A stretch of 64,000 bases of DNA from Vallitalea pronyensis (GTDB taxonomy: Bacteria > Bacillota > Clostridia > Lachnospirales > Vallitaleaceae). The notes under the pieces were generated by a model. It was not told where the DNA came from and did no database searches. It saw nothing but the letters and a program-made list of their open reading frames with translations. Of this stretch, positions 35,957-44,563 are shown piece after piece. Both the position numbers and the translations under genes were made by a program. Within the stretch, counting starts at the first letter, position 1, and each line of letters opens with the position of its first letter. Location of the stretch: contig NZ_CP058649.1 in assembly GCF_018141445.1 (NCBI RefSeq), forward strand, positions 4,049,001-4,113,000. The letters run 5' to 3'.

Positions 35957-37757
35957 ATTGGCCTCCTTCTATAACCGTATCTTGAGCAACTAATTTCCAT
36001 GCAACAGATTTCTGGTATTCATCCCACATGGTTTTGTATAGGCCTTTTTTGTTCAACAGTTCCTCATGGCTTCCCGATTCTGCGATTTTCCCATTATTAA
36101 TGACCAAGATTCGATCAACATTTTGCACACTTGTAAGACGATGGGCAATCATAAGCGTCGTTTTATTACGACTAAGTTCTTTAAGCGCTTTTTGTATTAA
36201 ATGCTCATTTTCAGGATCGGCGAATGCAGTAGCTTCATCGAGTAGTACAATAGGAGCATCCTTCACAATGGCCCTAGCAAGTGCAATCCTTTGCTGTTCC
36301 CCTCCTGAAAGATATGTTCCTTTCGTGCCAATTATCGTATCCAATCCATTATGCAAGTTTTCAATAATATCCCTTGACTGAGAATAATCAATGGCCCTAT
36401 TTATTTCTTTATCACCAACATTTTCTTTTCCAAAAACGATATTCTCTTTCAAAGAATCTTTAAATAGCTTGGTACTCTGAAAAACAAAGGAAATGTTGTT
36501 CATCAGTTCTTTTTTGGATAGTTCCTTAACGTTGACACCTCCCACGAGCACCTGGCCTTCATCCACATCCCAAAAACGAGCTGCTAGGCGTGCAATGGTG
36601 GTTTTTCCTCCTCCAGAAGCACCGACAAGTGCAATGGACTCTCCTTCGTTTAACTTAAAGCTGATGTTATCAATGGCGCGTTTTTCACTTCCATCGTATG
36701 AAAATACAACATCCTTAAACTCCACACTATGATGTTTTATTTTTTTGCTATCCTTTGTATAATGCATACTGGGATAAGTCAAAAGGTTATCGAGTCTATC
36801 AATTGCTTGCTCTGCAATTAAAGTGTTCTGTCTAAAATGCATGGTCTTCATTAAGATCATGGTGAAAATTGGTGATATAAGTATGTAAAAAATAAAGTCC
36901 GCAAGTACAACAGGTAAATTTTCTCCTCTTCCCACTAAAAAAATGGCCATAGGAATGATAAAGAAAGCAGCTGTTTGCATAATGGCACTATAAAAGGACA
37001 TGGGTTTTTGCCAAAGGACCGTATACGCATGCACCATTTCTTTATACTTGATGATACTGTTATAGAATCGTTTAAAAGAAAATATCGTTTGGCCAAATGT
37101 TTTTACAATGGGAATACCCCGAATATATTCTACTGATTCTGAACTCATTTCTTCCAAAGAATCATAGTATCTTTTTTGAAAAGCTTTTCCTTGTGAACTG
37201 ACCATAAACCTCATGGTGATAAATCCTAAAATAATAGGAACAAGGGATGCAAGCCCCATTCTCCAGTTCACAATAAAAATTAGAGCAATAAGAATGATGG
37301 GGGTAACTAGGCTACCTGCCATATCTGGCAGTTGGTGGGCTAAAAATGTATGGGTTGTTCCTGCTCCATCATTGACAATCTTTCGTATTTTCCCACTTGA
37401 ATGCTGATCAAAAAACCCAAGAGGCATGGATAATATCTTTTCCATACCTACTTTTTGCATACCTACTTCCACGCGAAAAGCTGCAAGATGGGAACTCAAA
37501 AGGGCACAAAAATAGACCACTATTCCTCCAAAGGCACTTGCAAAGGCAAGCCATGCATAGAAATTAACATTGGAAATATTGATGGACTGAGGGTTTGATA
37601 ATATATTTCGGACGATGTACCATACAAGTACAAAAGGCAAAATGTTAAGTATAGCAGAAATTGCTGACAATACTAATGCCAAAGGTAGAAGTATTCTCCT
37701 CTTGTCCATATAAGGTGTAAACCTTTTTAAAATAAATGTTTCTTTTTGTTTTGGCAT
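35949..37757 (-). CDS. ABC exporter-type half-transporter, partner A of pair 2
   Basis: A 602-residue protein with six helices in the first 330 residues, Walker A VGASGGGKTT, signature YLSGGEQQR, Walker B IVLLDEATAFADPENE and HRLTSVQ. The AFAD D-loop parallels partner A of pair 1 (AYAD) and recalls IrtA/YbtQ-type siderophore transporters. GAGGAGG lies 9 nt before the ATG, and a candidate Fur box lies 130 bp upstream. Iron-linked function is inferred, not shown. Confidence 0.92.
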   Translation of the reverse strand: MPKQKETFILKRFTPYMDKRRILLPLALVLSAISAILNILPFVLVWYIVRNILSNPQSINISNVNFYAWLAFASAFGGIVVYFCALLSSHLAAFRVEVGMQKVGMEKILSMPLGFFDQHSSGKIRKIVNDGAGTTHTFLAHQLPDMAGSLVTPIILIALIFIVNWRMGLASLVPIILGFITMRFMVSSQGKAFQKRYYDSLEEMSSESVEYIRGIPIVKTFGQTIFSFKRFYNSIIKYKEMVHAYTVLWQKPMSFYSAIMQTAAFFIIPMAIFLVGRGENLPVVLADFIFYILISPIFTMILMKTMHFRQNTLIAEQAIDRLDNLLTYPSMHYTKDSKKIKHHSVEFKDVVFSYDGSEKRAIDNISFKLNEGESIALVGASGGGKTTIARLAARFWDVDEGQVLVGGVNVKELSKKELMNNISFVFQSTKLFKDSLKENIVFGKENVGDKEINRAIDYSQSRDIIENLHNGLDTIIGTKGTYLSGGEQQRIALARAIVKDAPIVLLDEATAFADPENEHLIQKALKELSRNKTTLMIAHRLTSVQNVDRILVINNGKIAESGSHEELLNKKGLYKTMWDEYQKSVAWKLVAQDTVIEGGQYA

Positions 37758-37886
37758 TACTTTATATCCTCCTCTAGATAAGATGTAATTAATACTGTAG
37801 TTGACTTTTGGTTGTGCTTTAATGAAAATATCTTTTCTACAATATCTCTACTGATTATAGTAACATAAAAAAAATCAAATGTAAAT

Positions 37887-37905
37887 GATTTTGAATCCCA
37901 TTATC
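37887..37905 (-). promoter_or_regulatory. Candidate Fur box upstream of ABC pair 2
   Basis: Read on the minus strand, GATAATGGGATTCAAAATC matches 14 of 19 positions of the Fur consensus, including the first seven. It lies 130 bp before the ABC partner A start. The rest of the 37758-38006 gap is AT-rich; I could not fix the promoter. Confidence 0.45.
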
Positions 37906-38006
37906 AATAAAATATTATCCTATTATACCTTATTAAATTAATACCAGTAATATAGAAACATTACTAGATAACTACCGCATGACGTACTAAGTTTTTCATA
38001 ACTTGT

Positions 38007-38040
38007 AAAAGCCTCCTAAGCTATGTTTTAGGAGGCTTTT
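38007..38040. terminator. Strong intrinsic terminator after the SLH-like gene
   Basis: AAAAGCCTCCTAA (38007-38019) pairs perfectly with TTAGGAGGCTTTT (38028-38040), loop 8 nt. It ends the leftward gene at 38056 and could also work on the plus strand. Confidence 0.85.
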
Positions 38041-38055
38041 ATAAATATGAGATTG

Positions 38056-39267
38056 TTATTGGATTATAGAATATGGCGCTTTTGAATGTTCAGTATCGAT
38101 TGGTTTATTCGTTAAATCTTTGATATGAGGAACATGGATACGATACTCCCCTGGCTCTTGACGTGTTGTATGAATAATATATGTAGACCAATCTGTACTA
38201 CCATCCTCATTCATGACAAGATTCATGGCCGTAATGTCCACTTTATAATCATCAGGAACGTTGGTCATACCGTCTAATTTGATTACTTCAATATAACTAT
38301 CTAAAATTTTATACGGTTTGATGTCTTCACTAAACTGTATTTGCATTTTATTATTGGACAAAGGTTTTGCCAAAATCAATCGTGGTTGTTCTGTATCTGC
38401 TGGTTTAGCTACAAATGTATAGGTATCTTCACCGTAAGTGAGTGTATATACCTCATTTGTTTTTAGTGGTTCTGTGCTTAATTCACAATACGCTGGATTT
38501 TGGTAAACGCTTGTAAGAGCGAAAGTATTCTTTTGGCTGTCTGTTAGTTTAAAATAAGATGTTTCTAAAAAAGCTTTAGGTCGATAACTCTTAAGGGTTA
38601 TTTTTTGTAAGGTAGCATCGATAGATTCGACGGATTCGATATCGATCTTCTTATTCACAACAGGTACACCTAATTGCTCGCCTAGTGAGCTGACTGTTCC
38701 TTTAGGAATTATCTGCAACACTTTATACGTTAATCGCGCTAATTCATAGACATTAAAAACATCATTTTCATAATAAAACAAACCGACTTGCTCTGCTTTC
38801 AACTTAACGGTATCTTGGGTATAGTCTACTTTATCATGGTAATTAAGTACCTGCAATAACATTGCTACATATTCTGTACTTGTTATTTCTTTATAAGGTT
38901 GAAATGTATCATCTGTGGACCAAGCAATATGAAGCTCAGGATGGGCTTTTATATACCCCATCAATCGTTGTATGTACATATTGTGGCCATTTGCATCATC
39001 AAAAGTATCTTTTCCTACAAAATCATAGTTCGCCATGTCTTCTTCAAGATTGAGTAATCGCAGTAACATCACAACGGAACGATAACGGGTAATTGTTTTC
39101 GAACCATCTATTTGACTACCCTCACCTTTTAGGATACCACGATCAGCTAAATTATAAATAGGTGCTTCTCGCATTTGCTCATGACTAATGGCGTAACTTG
39201 GTGCACATGATAACAAAACATTTGCAGCTAACACAAATGCTAATATGCTTCTTTTCTTCTTTTTCAC
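38056..39267 (-). CDS. Exported protein with degenerate SLH-like repeats and Ig-like domains
   Basis: A 403-residue protein with a signal peptide (MKKKKRSILAFVLAANVLLSC..., cut probably after PSYA; the Cys in LLSC is a poor lipobox). Residues about 30-190 contain SLH-like blocks (IYNLADRGILKGEGSQIDGSKTI, DTFQPYKEITSTEYVAMLLQVL). The C-terminal part has a SbsA/Ig-like segment (ILAKPLSNNKMQIQFSEDIK). A surface or wall-associated role is likely; ligand unknown. It is a single-gene unit with its own terminator. Confidence 0.75.
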   Translation of the reverse strand: MKKKKRSILAFVLAANVLLSCAPSYAISHEQMREAPIYNLADRGILKGEGSQIDGSKTITRYRSVVMLLRLLNLEEDMANYDFVGKDTFDDANGHNMYIQRLMGYIKAHPELHIAWSTDDTFQPYKEITSTEYVAMLLQVLNYHDKVDYTQDTVKLKAEQVGLFYYENDVFNVYELARLTYKVLQIIPKGTVSSLGEQLGVPVVNKKIDIESVESIDATLQKITLKSYRPKAFLETSYFKLTDSQKNTFALTSVYQNPAYCELSTEPLKTNEVYTLTYGEDTYTFVAKPADTEQPRLILAKPLSNNKMQIQFSEDIKPYKILDSYIEVIKLDGMTNVPDDYKVDITAMNLVMNEDGSTDWSTYIIHTTRQEPGEYRIHVPHIKDLTNKPIDTEHSKAPYSIIQ

Positions 39268-39532
39268 TATTTTTCCTCCTATTGTGTAAACTTACTATTT
39301 TTGTAATGCTTACTTCCCTCATGTTGTATCCTTGTAAACGCTAACTTATCCTGTTGACGAAAGATAATGTTTCGTTATAACTTTCCTATAATGTGCACCT
39401 TATAGACAGTTACCTGGGATACGATGCAATAAAAATTAAGTGTCTTGTATGTGACATCTACGTCATTTATATTGCATACATTTATTATAAATAAAGTAAA
39501 TATAAAACACTAGAGGAAAAATATGGGATTCC

Positions 39533-40345
39533 TTAAGACATACGCTTTCTATAATTTGTGGGAAACAAACCAAAGTATTGTTTGAATGCTTTGCTAAAAT
39601 GAAACGGGCTGCTATAGGCAAGCTTAATGGCTATTTCCCCAATGGATAGTGACGTATTTGTTAACAATTCCGCTGACATGTTAAGTCTCAGCTCATCATA
39701 AAATTTTTTAGGTGATTTTCCTGTAACCTCTTTAAATACTTGTCTGAATTGCCTTTCAGAAAGACCAGCCATATGGGCCAATTTCTTCACTGTAATGGTA
39801 TCCCCCAAGTGGTTATGGATATATTGAATAATCTGTTCAATGGTTTCTTGATACGCATGGGGTGTATCCCGTTGCTCGTCAACTTTAGCCATCCACTGAT
39901 AAAACAATGCACCCAGTGTAGCCGATGCTAAGACTTTGGCACTTATGTTATCCTTTCTAAGACATTCTAAACACTGTTTAAATTGTACAGATTCCGCATG
40001 AAATGGATTAATGGATAAAATCGTATTAAGAGGCAGATGCAACATGCCACCTATCTGAAAGGTAAACCACCAGAAATCCCATTGTTCCTTGTAACAGTAA
40101 TAACGGCGTACCTTGTTATGTTCAACCAATAATAAGGTATGTGCGCCCAGCGTCATCACCTTATTGTTTTCCATGACCACCACACCGGTTCCCTGGAGTG
40201 TTCGAAGTGCTACCAGCTCCTTTGTATTATTTCTCCATTGTTTGTGAATATCATAGGTGGCATCTGCTTGTACATGGTACACTGATTGTAAGGCAATACT
40301 TGCTGTTGGTATGATTTTATTTGTTTTAGAGTATTGGAAGTCCAT
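39533..40345 (-). CDS. AraC-family transcriptional regulator
   Basis: A 270-residue protein. The N-terminal half is a cupin-like sensing domain (TLGAHTLLLVEHNKVRRYY, WDFWWFTFQIGG). The C-terminal has two helix-turn-helix units: VKKLAHMAGLSERQFRQVFKEVTG and IGEIAIKLAYSSPFHFSKAFKQYFG ending in PTNYRKR. It is divergent from the UroD-like gene and likely controls it. No Shine-Dalgarno precedes the ATG; an extended -10 lies only 5 nt upstream, so the mRNA may be leaderless. Confidence 0.9.
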   Translation of the reverse strand: MDFQYSKTNKIIPTASIALQSVYHVQADATYDIHKQWRNNTKELVALRTLQGTGVVVMENNKVMTLGAHTLLLVEHNKVRRYYCYKEQWDFWWFTFQIGGMLHLPLNTILSINPFHAESVQFKQCLECLRKDNISAKVLASATLGALFYQWMAKVDEQRDTPHAYQETIEQIIQYIHNHLGDTITVKKLAHMAGLSERQFRQVFKEVTGKSPKKFYDELRLNMSAELLTNTSLSIGEIAIKLAYSSPFHFSKAFKQYFGLFPTNYRKRMS

Positions 40346-40350
40346 GATTC

Positions 40351-40359
40351 ATTATACCA
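40351..40359 (-). promoter_or_regulatory. Extended -10 promoter abutting the AraC gene start
   Basis: TGG-TATAAT on the minus strand ends 5 nt before the ATG at 40345. A start site 6-8 nt downstream of the -10 would fall on or next to the ATG. No good -35 is seen at 17 bp. Confidence 0.6.
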
Positions 40360-40541
40360 ATTAATTGCCGAAAAGTATATATTCCCTTCCGCAAATACCA
40401 TGTTTATTATGAACCATATATTGTACACTATTCTTAAAGCCAAGGAGAATATAAGTTATTTCGTCCAAAAGGTAATTTATATCAACCAGCTTTTATTGGA
40501 CTGATAATTTTTATATGGTATATCAAGAATAGGGAGGAAAT

Positions 40542-41690
40542 ATGATGTGTGATGGTATTAAGGGTATGGTTCCAAAGGATAAAATGTGTGCAGGTGCAAG
40601 AAAACTCCGAAATGTATATGAAGGAACGCCAGATGCTCCTTTTTTTCAACAAGAATTTGGCTTTTATTGTCTAGACCGTTGGAAAAAGGAAGGGCTTCCA
40701 ACTGACAAAACCCTTGATGAGATATTTGGATACGATGAATCCGGTTGTCATACGCTGAATGGTCTAGGATGGTGTACGCCAGAATTTATGCCTATGTTTG
40801 AAGAAAAAGTACTGGAAGATCGAGGGGAACATGAAGTTGCACAGGACTTTGCTGGACGACATGTTTTGTATTTCAAAGGACGCCGTGAAGGTTTTATGCC
40901 TGAATACATTGATCATCCTGTAAAAGATATGTACTCATGGGAAAAAAATTGTAAATGGCGCTTGAACCCAAAATCAAAAGAAAGGTATATAGACTTTGAT
41001 AAGCAGATCATAGAAGCAAAAGAGGCTGCTAAAACAGGCAAAATCATCTCCCAACGGGTAGTAGGCGGTTTCATGTACTTAAGAAGTTTAATTGGTCCTA
41101 CAGACCTCTTATATAAATTCTACGATGCACCAGATCTAATTCATGAATGCATGGAGGCTTGGCTGACACTAGCCGATACGGTCATTAGTAAATACCAGGA
41201 GCATATTACCCTTGATGAACTCTATATTGGAGAAGATATTTGCTATAACCACGGACCGCTTATATCACCGGATATGATTCAAGCATTTCTATTCCCCTAT
41301 TATCAACAACTGCTTACAAACACCAAGAAAAGACAAATAGATAAGAAACGTCATCTATTTTTTAATGTCGATACTGATGGCAATGCGCTACCTGTCATTC
41401 CACTTTATCAAACATTAGGTATGGATGTGATGAATCCTTTTGAGGTGGCATCAGGCTGTGACGTGGTTAAAATCGGTAAACAATATCCAGAACTCATCAT
41501 GTCTGGTGGTATTGATAAACGGGTATTGGCAGCTGGAAAAGAAGCCATTGATCGCCATCTTGATTATATCCTGCCTACCATGAAAAAAAGAGGTGGCTAT
41601 ATTCCCACATGTGACCATGGTGTTCCAGAAGAAGTAAGCCTAGAAAACTATTTATATTTTCGCAAGCGTTGTCTAGAATATGCTTACTAA
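40542..41690 (+). CDS. Uroporphyrinogen decarboxylase-family (MtaA/CmuA-like) protein
   Basis: A 382-residue TIM-barrel protein. The start has GGGAGGAAAT just before it. Late blocks include LFFNVDTDGNALPVIPLYQ, GMDVMNPFEVASGCDVVKIGKQYP, MSGGIDKRVLAAG and the C-terminal YIPTCDHGVPEEVSLENYLYF; the Cys and His there are candidates for the zinc site of corrinoid methyltransferase relatives. It is not a heme-pathway enzyme by context: it sits alone beside an AraC regulator, a common arrangement in Clostridia. The methyl donor or substrate cannot be stated. Confidence 0.85.
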   Translation: MMCDGIKGMVPKDKMCAGARKLRNVYEGTPDAPFFQQEFGFYCLDRWKKEGLPTDKTLDEIFGYDESGCHTLNGLGWCTPEFMPMFEEKVLEDRGEHEVAQDFAGRHVLYFKGRREGFMPEYIDHPVKDMYSWEKNCKWRLNPKSKERYIDFDKQIIEAKEAAKTGKIISQRVVGGFMYLRSLIGPTDLLYKFYDAPDLIHECMEAWLTLADTVISKYQEHITLDELYIGEDICYNHGPLISPDMIQAFLFPYYQQLLTNTKKRQIDKKRHLFFNVDTDGNALPVIPLYQTLGMDVMNPFEVASGCDVVKIGKQYPELIMSGGIDKRVLAAGKEAIDRHLDYILPTMKKRGGYIPTCDHGVPEEVSLENYLYFRKRCLEYAY

Positions 41691-41801
41691 AGTTAGTCGT
41701 CATGACTAACCTAAATATAACGATTAATTGTTTACAAAACTCGTTATCATGATTATAAAGATATCTCAACAGATTTAACATGAAAGAGATTATGCTATAG
41801 A

Positions 41802-41844
41802 AAAAGTAAGCCATGTAATAAACGAATTGACGTGGCTTACTTTT
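41802..41844. terminator. Bidirectional intrinsic terminator
   Basis: A 14-bp stem with one G-T pair (AAAAGTAAGCCATG 41802-41815 / CGTGGCTTACTTTT 41831-41844) separates the UroD-like gene from convergent nfnB. Confidence 0.85.
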
Positions 41845-41888
41845 ATTATGCATTATTCTTAAACATCATCATATATCCATAAATAAAA

Positions 41889-43274
41889 CTATAACGAACT
41901 CAACCGCTCATGAATGGACTTAGCTGCCTGTTTTCCTGCTCCCATGGCAAGGATAACCGTAGCAGCACCTGTTACCGCATCACCACCAGCATATACATTT
42001 TCCATGGTGGTTTCCATGGTTTCTTCGTTGACAACAATGCATCCCCATTTGTTAACATCTAAGTCTTCTGTGGTATTACGTAGTAAGGGATTAGGGGTTT
42101 GTCCAATGGCAATGATAACCGTATCCACATCCATAACTTCTTCACTCCCTTGGATTGGCTCAGGTCTTCTTCTGCCACTCTCATCGGGCTCACCAAGTTC
42201 CATTTTAATACATTCCATGGCTATCACATGACCGTCTTCCCCAAGAATCTTTAATGGATTCTTGAGTAAATCAAAAATGATCTGTTCTTCCTCAGCATGG
42301 TGGACTTCTTCTTGTCGTGCTGGAAGTTCATCCTTGCTTCTTCTATAAACAATCTTGACTTCCTTCGCTCCAAGACGTTTTGCTGTTCTGGCTGCATCCA
42401 TGGCTACATTACCGCCACCAATAACAGCCACCTTCTCACCAATACGTACAGGTGTAGGGCTATGGGTATCATATGCTTTCATCAAGTTAACCCTTGTTAA
42501 GAATTCATTGGCAGAATAGACACCATTTAGATTTTCTCCATCTATTTTCATGAACCTAGGTAAGCCTGCTCCACTACCAACAAAAACAGCTTGAAAGCCC
42601 TCTTCAAATAATTCTTCAATGGTTATGGAGCGACCCACTACCACATTTTTTTCAACTTTAACACCCAAATCCGTTATGCTCTTTAATTCTTGACGCACAA
42701 GGTCTTTAGGTAATCGAAATTCTGGTATACCATACATCAACACGCCGCCAAGCTCGTGAAGAGCTTCATACATGGTTACCTCATAACCACGTTTAGCTAA
42801 ATCTCCTGCACAGGTAAGACTAGCTGGTCCACCACCAACCACGGCAACCCGTTTGCCATTGGATTCTGGCGGTGTAAGTTCTTGATCCACATGTTTCATA
42901 TAATAATCGGCTACATAACGTTCCAGTCGGCCAATACCCACAGGTTCACCTTTCACACCTCTTACACAGACCTCTTCACATTGAGACTCTTGCGGACATA
43001 CTCGACCACATACTGCTGGCAATCTGTTTTCTTCTGCAATAATCTCATAAGCTTCTTCTATATGACCTTCTTTTACAGCCTTTATAAACTCTGGGATGGG
43101 TACACCTACTGGACATCCGTTCACACAAGGTTTATGTTTACATTGCAAACATCTCTCTGCTTCTTCCATGGCTTCTTCTAAGGTGTAACCACATGTTACT
43201 TCTTCAAAATTCGTTATACGCACATTCGGATCCTGTTCCTGCATTTTTACTTTTTCTTTACTCATGTTAGGCAT
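41889..43274 (-). CDS. nfnB: NfnB/GltA-type large subunit of NADH-dependent ferredoxin:NADP+ oxidoreductase
   Basis: A 461-residue protein. The N-terminal Cys clusters (CLQCKHKPCVNGCPVGVPI and CGRVCPQESQCEEVCVRG) bind two 4Fe-4S clusters. Two dinucleotide motifs follow: VAVVGGGPASLTCAGDLAKRG for FAD and VAVIGGGNVAMDAARTAKRLG for NADP(H). The C-terminal is YAGGDAVTGAATVILAMGAGKQA. Alone it could be called a glutamate synthase small subunit, but the adjacent NfnA gene (53 bp upstream) identifies the electron-bifurcating transhydrogenase that couples NADH and reduced ferredoxin to NADP+ reduction. Confidence 0.92.
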   Translation of the reverse strand: MPNMSKEKVKMQEQDPNVRITNFEEVTCGYTLEEAMEEAERCLQCKHKPCVNGCPVGVPIPEFIKAVKEGHIEEAYEIIAEENRLPAVCGRVCPQESQCEEVCVRGVKGEPVGIGRLERYVADYYMKHVDQELTPPESNGKRVAVVGGGPASLTCAGDLAKRGYEVTMYEALHELGGVLMYGIPEFRLPKDLVRQELKSITDLGVKVEKNVVVGRSITIEELFEEGFQAVFVGSGAGLPRFMKIDGENLNGVYSANEFLTRVNLMKAYDTHSPTPVRIGEKVAVIGGGNVAMDAARTAKRLGAKEVKIVYRRSKDELPARQEEVHHAEEEQIIFDLLKNPLKILGEDGHVIAMECIKMELGEPDESGRRRPEPIQGSEEVMDVDTVIIAIGQTPNPLLRNTTEDLDVNKWGCIVVNEETMETTMENVYAGGDAVTGAATVILAMGAGKQAAKSIHERLSSL

Positions 43275-43327
43275 TATTCGTCCCCCTAATCTATCCTATG
43301 ATTATATTAAGTGCAAGCGATGTTTGC

Positions 43328-44167
43328 TTATTTCTCCAAAGCATCTACTTTCTCATCCAAACGACAGGCATGTAATTCTTGCTCCTTGAAATAGCCTTGT
43401 CTTCGCATACACTCATCAAAATCCACTAAAAAACCATCAAAATCTGGTCCATCAACACATGCAAATTTTGTCTCACCACCAACGGTTACACGACAACCGC
43501 CACACATACCCGTTCCATCTATCATAATTGGGTTTAGGGATACACCTGTGGGGATATTAAGGGGTTTTGTTACCGCTACCACTGCCTTCATCATAATCAA
43601 AGGTCCTATTGCAATCACTTCATCGTAGCAATTGCCTTCTTCTATTAACGTGTTCAGCACATCTGTTACAAAACCTTTAGTCCCTCTTGTCCCATCATTG
43701 GTAGCAAAATAGATGTTATCACATATAGCTTTGAATTCATCTTCTAAAATAATGTATTCATCGCTACGTCCACCAATAATCACATCAACACTGACACCCA
43801 TTTCATGTAATTTTTTTAACTGAGGATAAAGAGGGGCTGCTCCTACACCGCCACCAATACCCAAGACTCGCTTATGTTTTTTAAGCACTGTAGGTTGTCC
43901 AAGAGGTCCTACAAAATCATGGATATAGTCCCCTTCATTTAATTGACTTAAACATTCTGTTGAATAACCCACAATTTGATAAATAATGGTCACTGTACCA
44001 GCTTCACGGTCATAATCTACGATTGTTAAAGGTATGCGTTCGCCCTCGTCGTTTACTCGAAGTATAATAAACTGTCCTGGTTCACACTTTCTAGCTGTAA
44101 AAGGTGCGTGAACTTCCATGAGTTCTACTTGGCTGTTAATCGACTTTTTCTTTACAATCTCGTACAA
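43328..44167 (-). CDS. nfnA: NfnA-type small subunit (FAD/NAD-binding, 2Fe-2S)
   Basis: A 279-residue protein that begins with TTG at 44167, with GAGGG 7 nt upstream. It resembles PyrK/SudB: the flavin block IPLTIVDYDREAGTVTIIYQ, the nucleotide motif VLGIGGGVGAAPLYPQLKKLHEMG, and C-terminal Cys ligands MCGGCRVTVGGETKFACVDGPDFDG for the 2Fe-2S cluster. It is first in a two-gene operon with nfnB. The complex works in the cytoplasm and supplies NADPH, consistent with an anaerobe. It is not part of pyrimidine synthesis here, since no pyrD is present. Confidence 0.9.
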   Translation of the reverse strand: MYEIVKKKSINSQVELMEVHAPFTARKCEPGQFIILRVNDEGERIPLTIVDYDREAGTVTIIYQIVGYSTECLSQLNEGDYIHDFVGPLGQPTVLKKHKRVLGIGGGVGAAPLYPQLKKLHEMGVSVDVIIGGRSDEYIILEDEFKAICDNIYFATNDGTRGTKGFVTDVLNTLIEEGNCYDEVIAIGPLIMMKAVVAVTKPLNIPTGVSLNPIMIDGTGMCGGCRVTVGGETKFACVDGPDFDGFLVDFDECMRRQGYFKEQELHACRLDEKVDALEK

Positions 44168-44563
44168 TTTCTTTCCCTCGCTTCTTCAAATAGTATTGTG
44201 TTGTCATTGAGTATCAGGTAAATAGTAGAGACTATCTTATGATTACCTTGTACCTTCATTGAATCATTTATAAACGTTCATAACAATGTCTGTTTAAATT
44301 ATAACATAATTTATGCATATCATACATAACATTTATCTTTACTTCTTTGCTCATCTGATAATTTATGCTTATGACAGCTATTTACTTTGTCTATCAAAAT
44401 AAAAGACTGTCTCAATCATACACCTTTTATCCTATGCTGTCTATAGCTTTTTCATTTTATGAGCTGGCGTAAAATTAACAAAATCAGCACTCAGAAAACA
44501 CAAATTATCTATAACCCTATTGGCAAAATCAGCATAAAAAAATGTATAACAGGACAGCCTATT
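44168..44563. other. Intergenic region between nfnA and carB 3' end
   Basis: 396 bp, AT-rich. The right end reads into the carB stop; the left end holds the presumed nfnA promoter, which I could not place. No terminator with a strong stem was seen for carB. A 63-codon plus-strand frame at 44459 lacks a ribosome site and overlaps carB. Confidence 0.4.

Noticed and set aside
40542..41690. Heme-pathway uroporphyrinogen decarboxylase
   Set aside because: It stands alone with an AraC regulator, no heme genes are nearby, and the C-terminal Cys/His block fits the methyltransferase-like branch.
41889..43274. Glutamate synthase small subunit assignment
   Set aside because: No glutamate synthase large subunit is nearby; the NfnA partner explains it better.
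43328..44167. Dihydroorotate dehydrogenase electron subunit (PyrK) assignment
   Set aside because: No pyrD is adjacent and the gene is paired with a GltA/NfnB-type large subunit, which points to Nfn.
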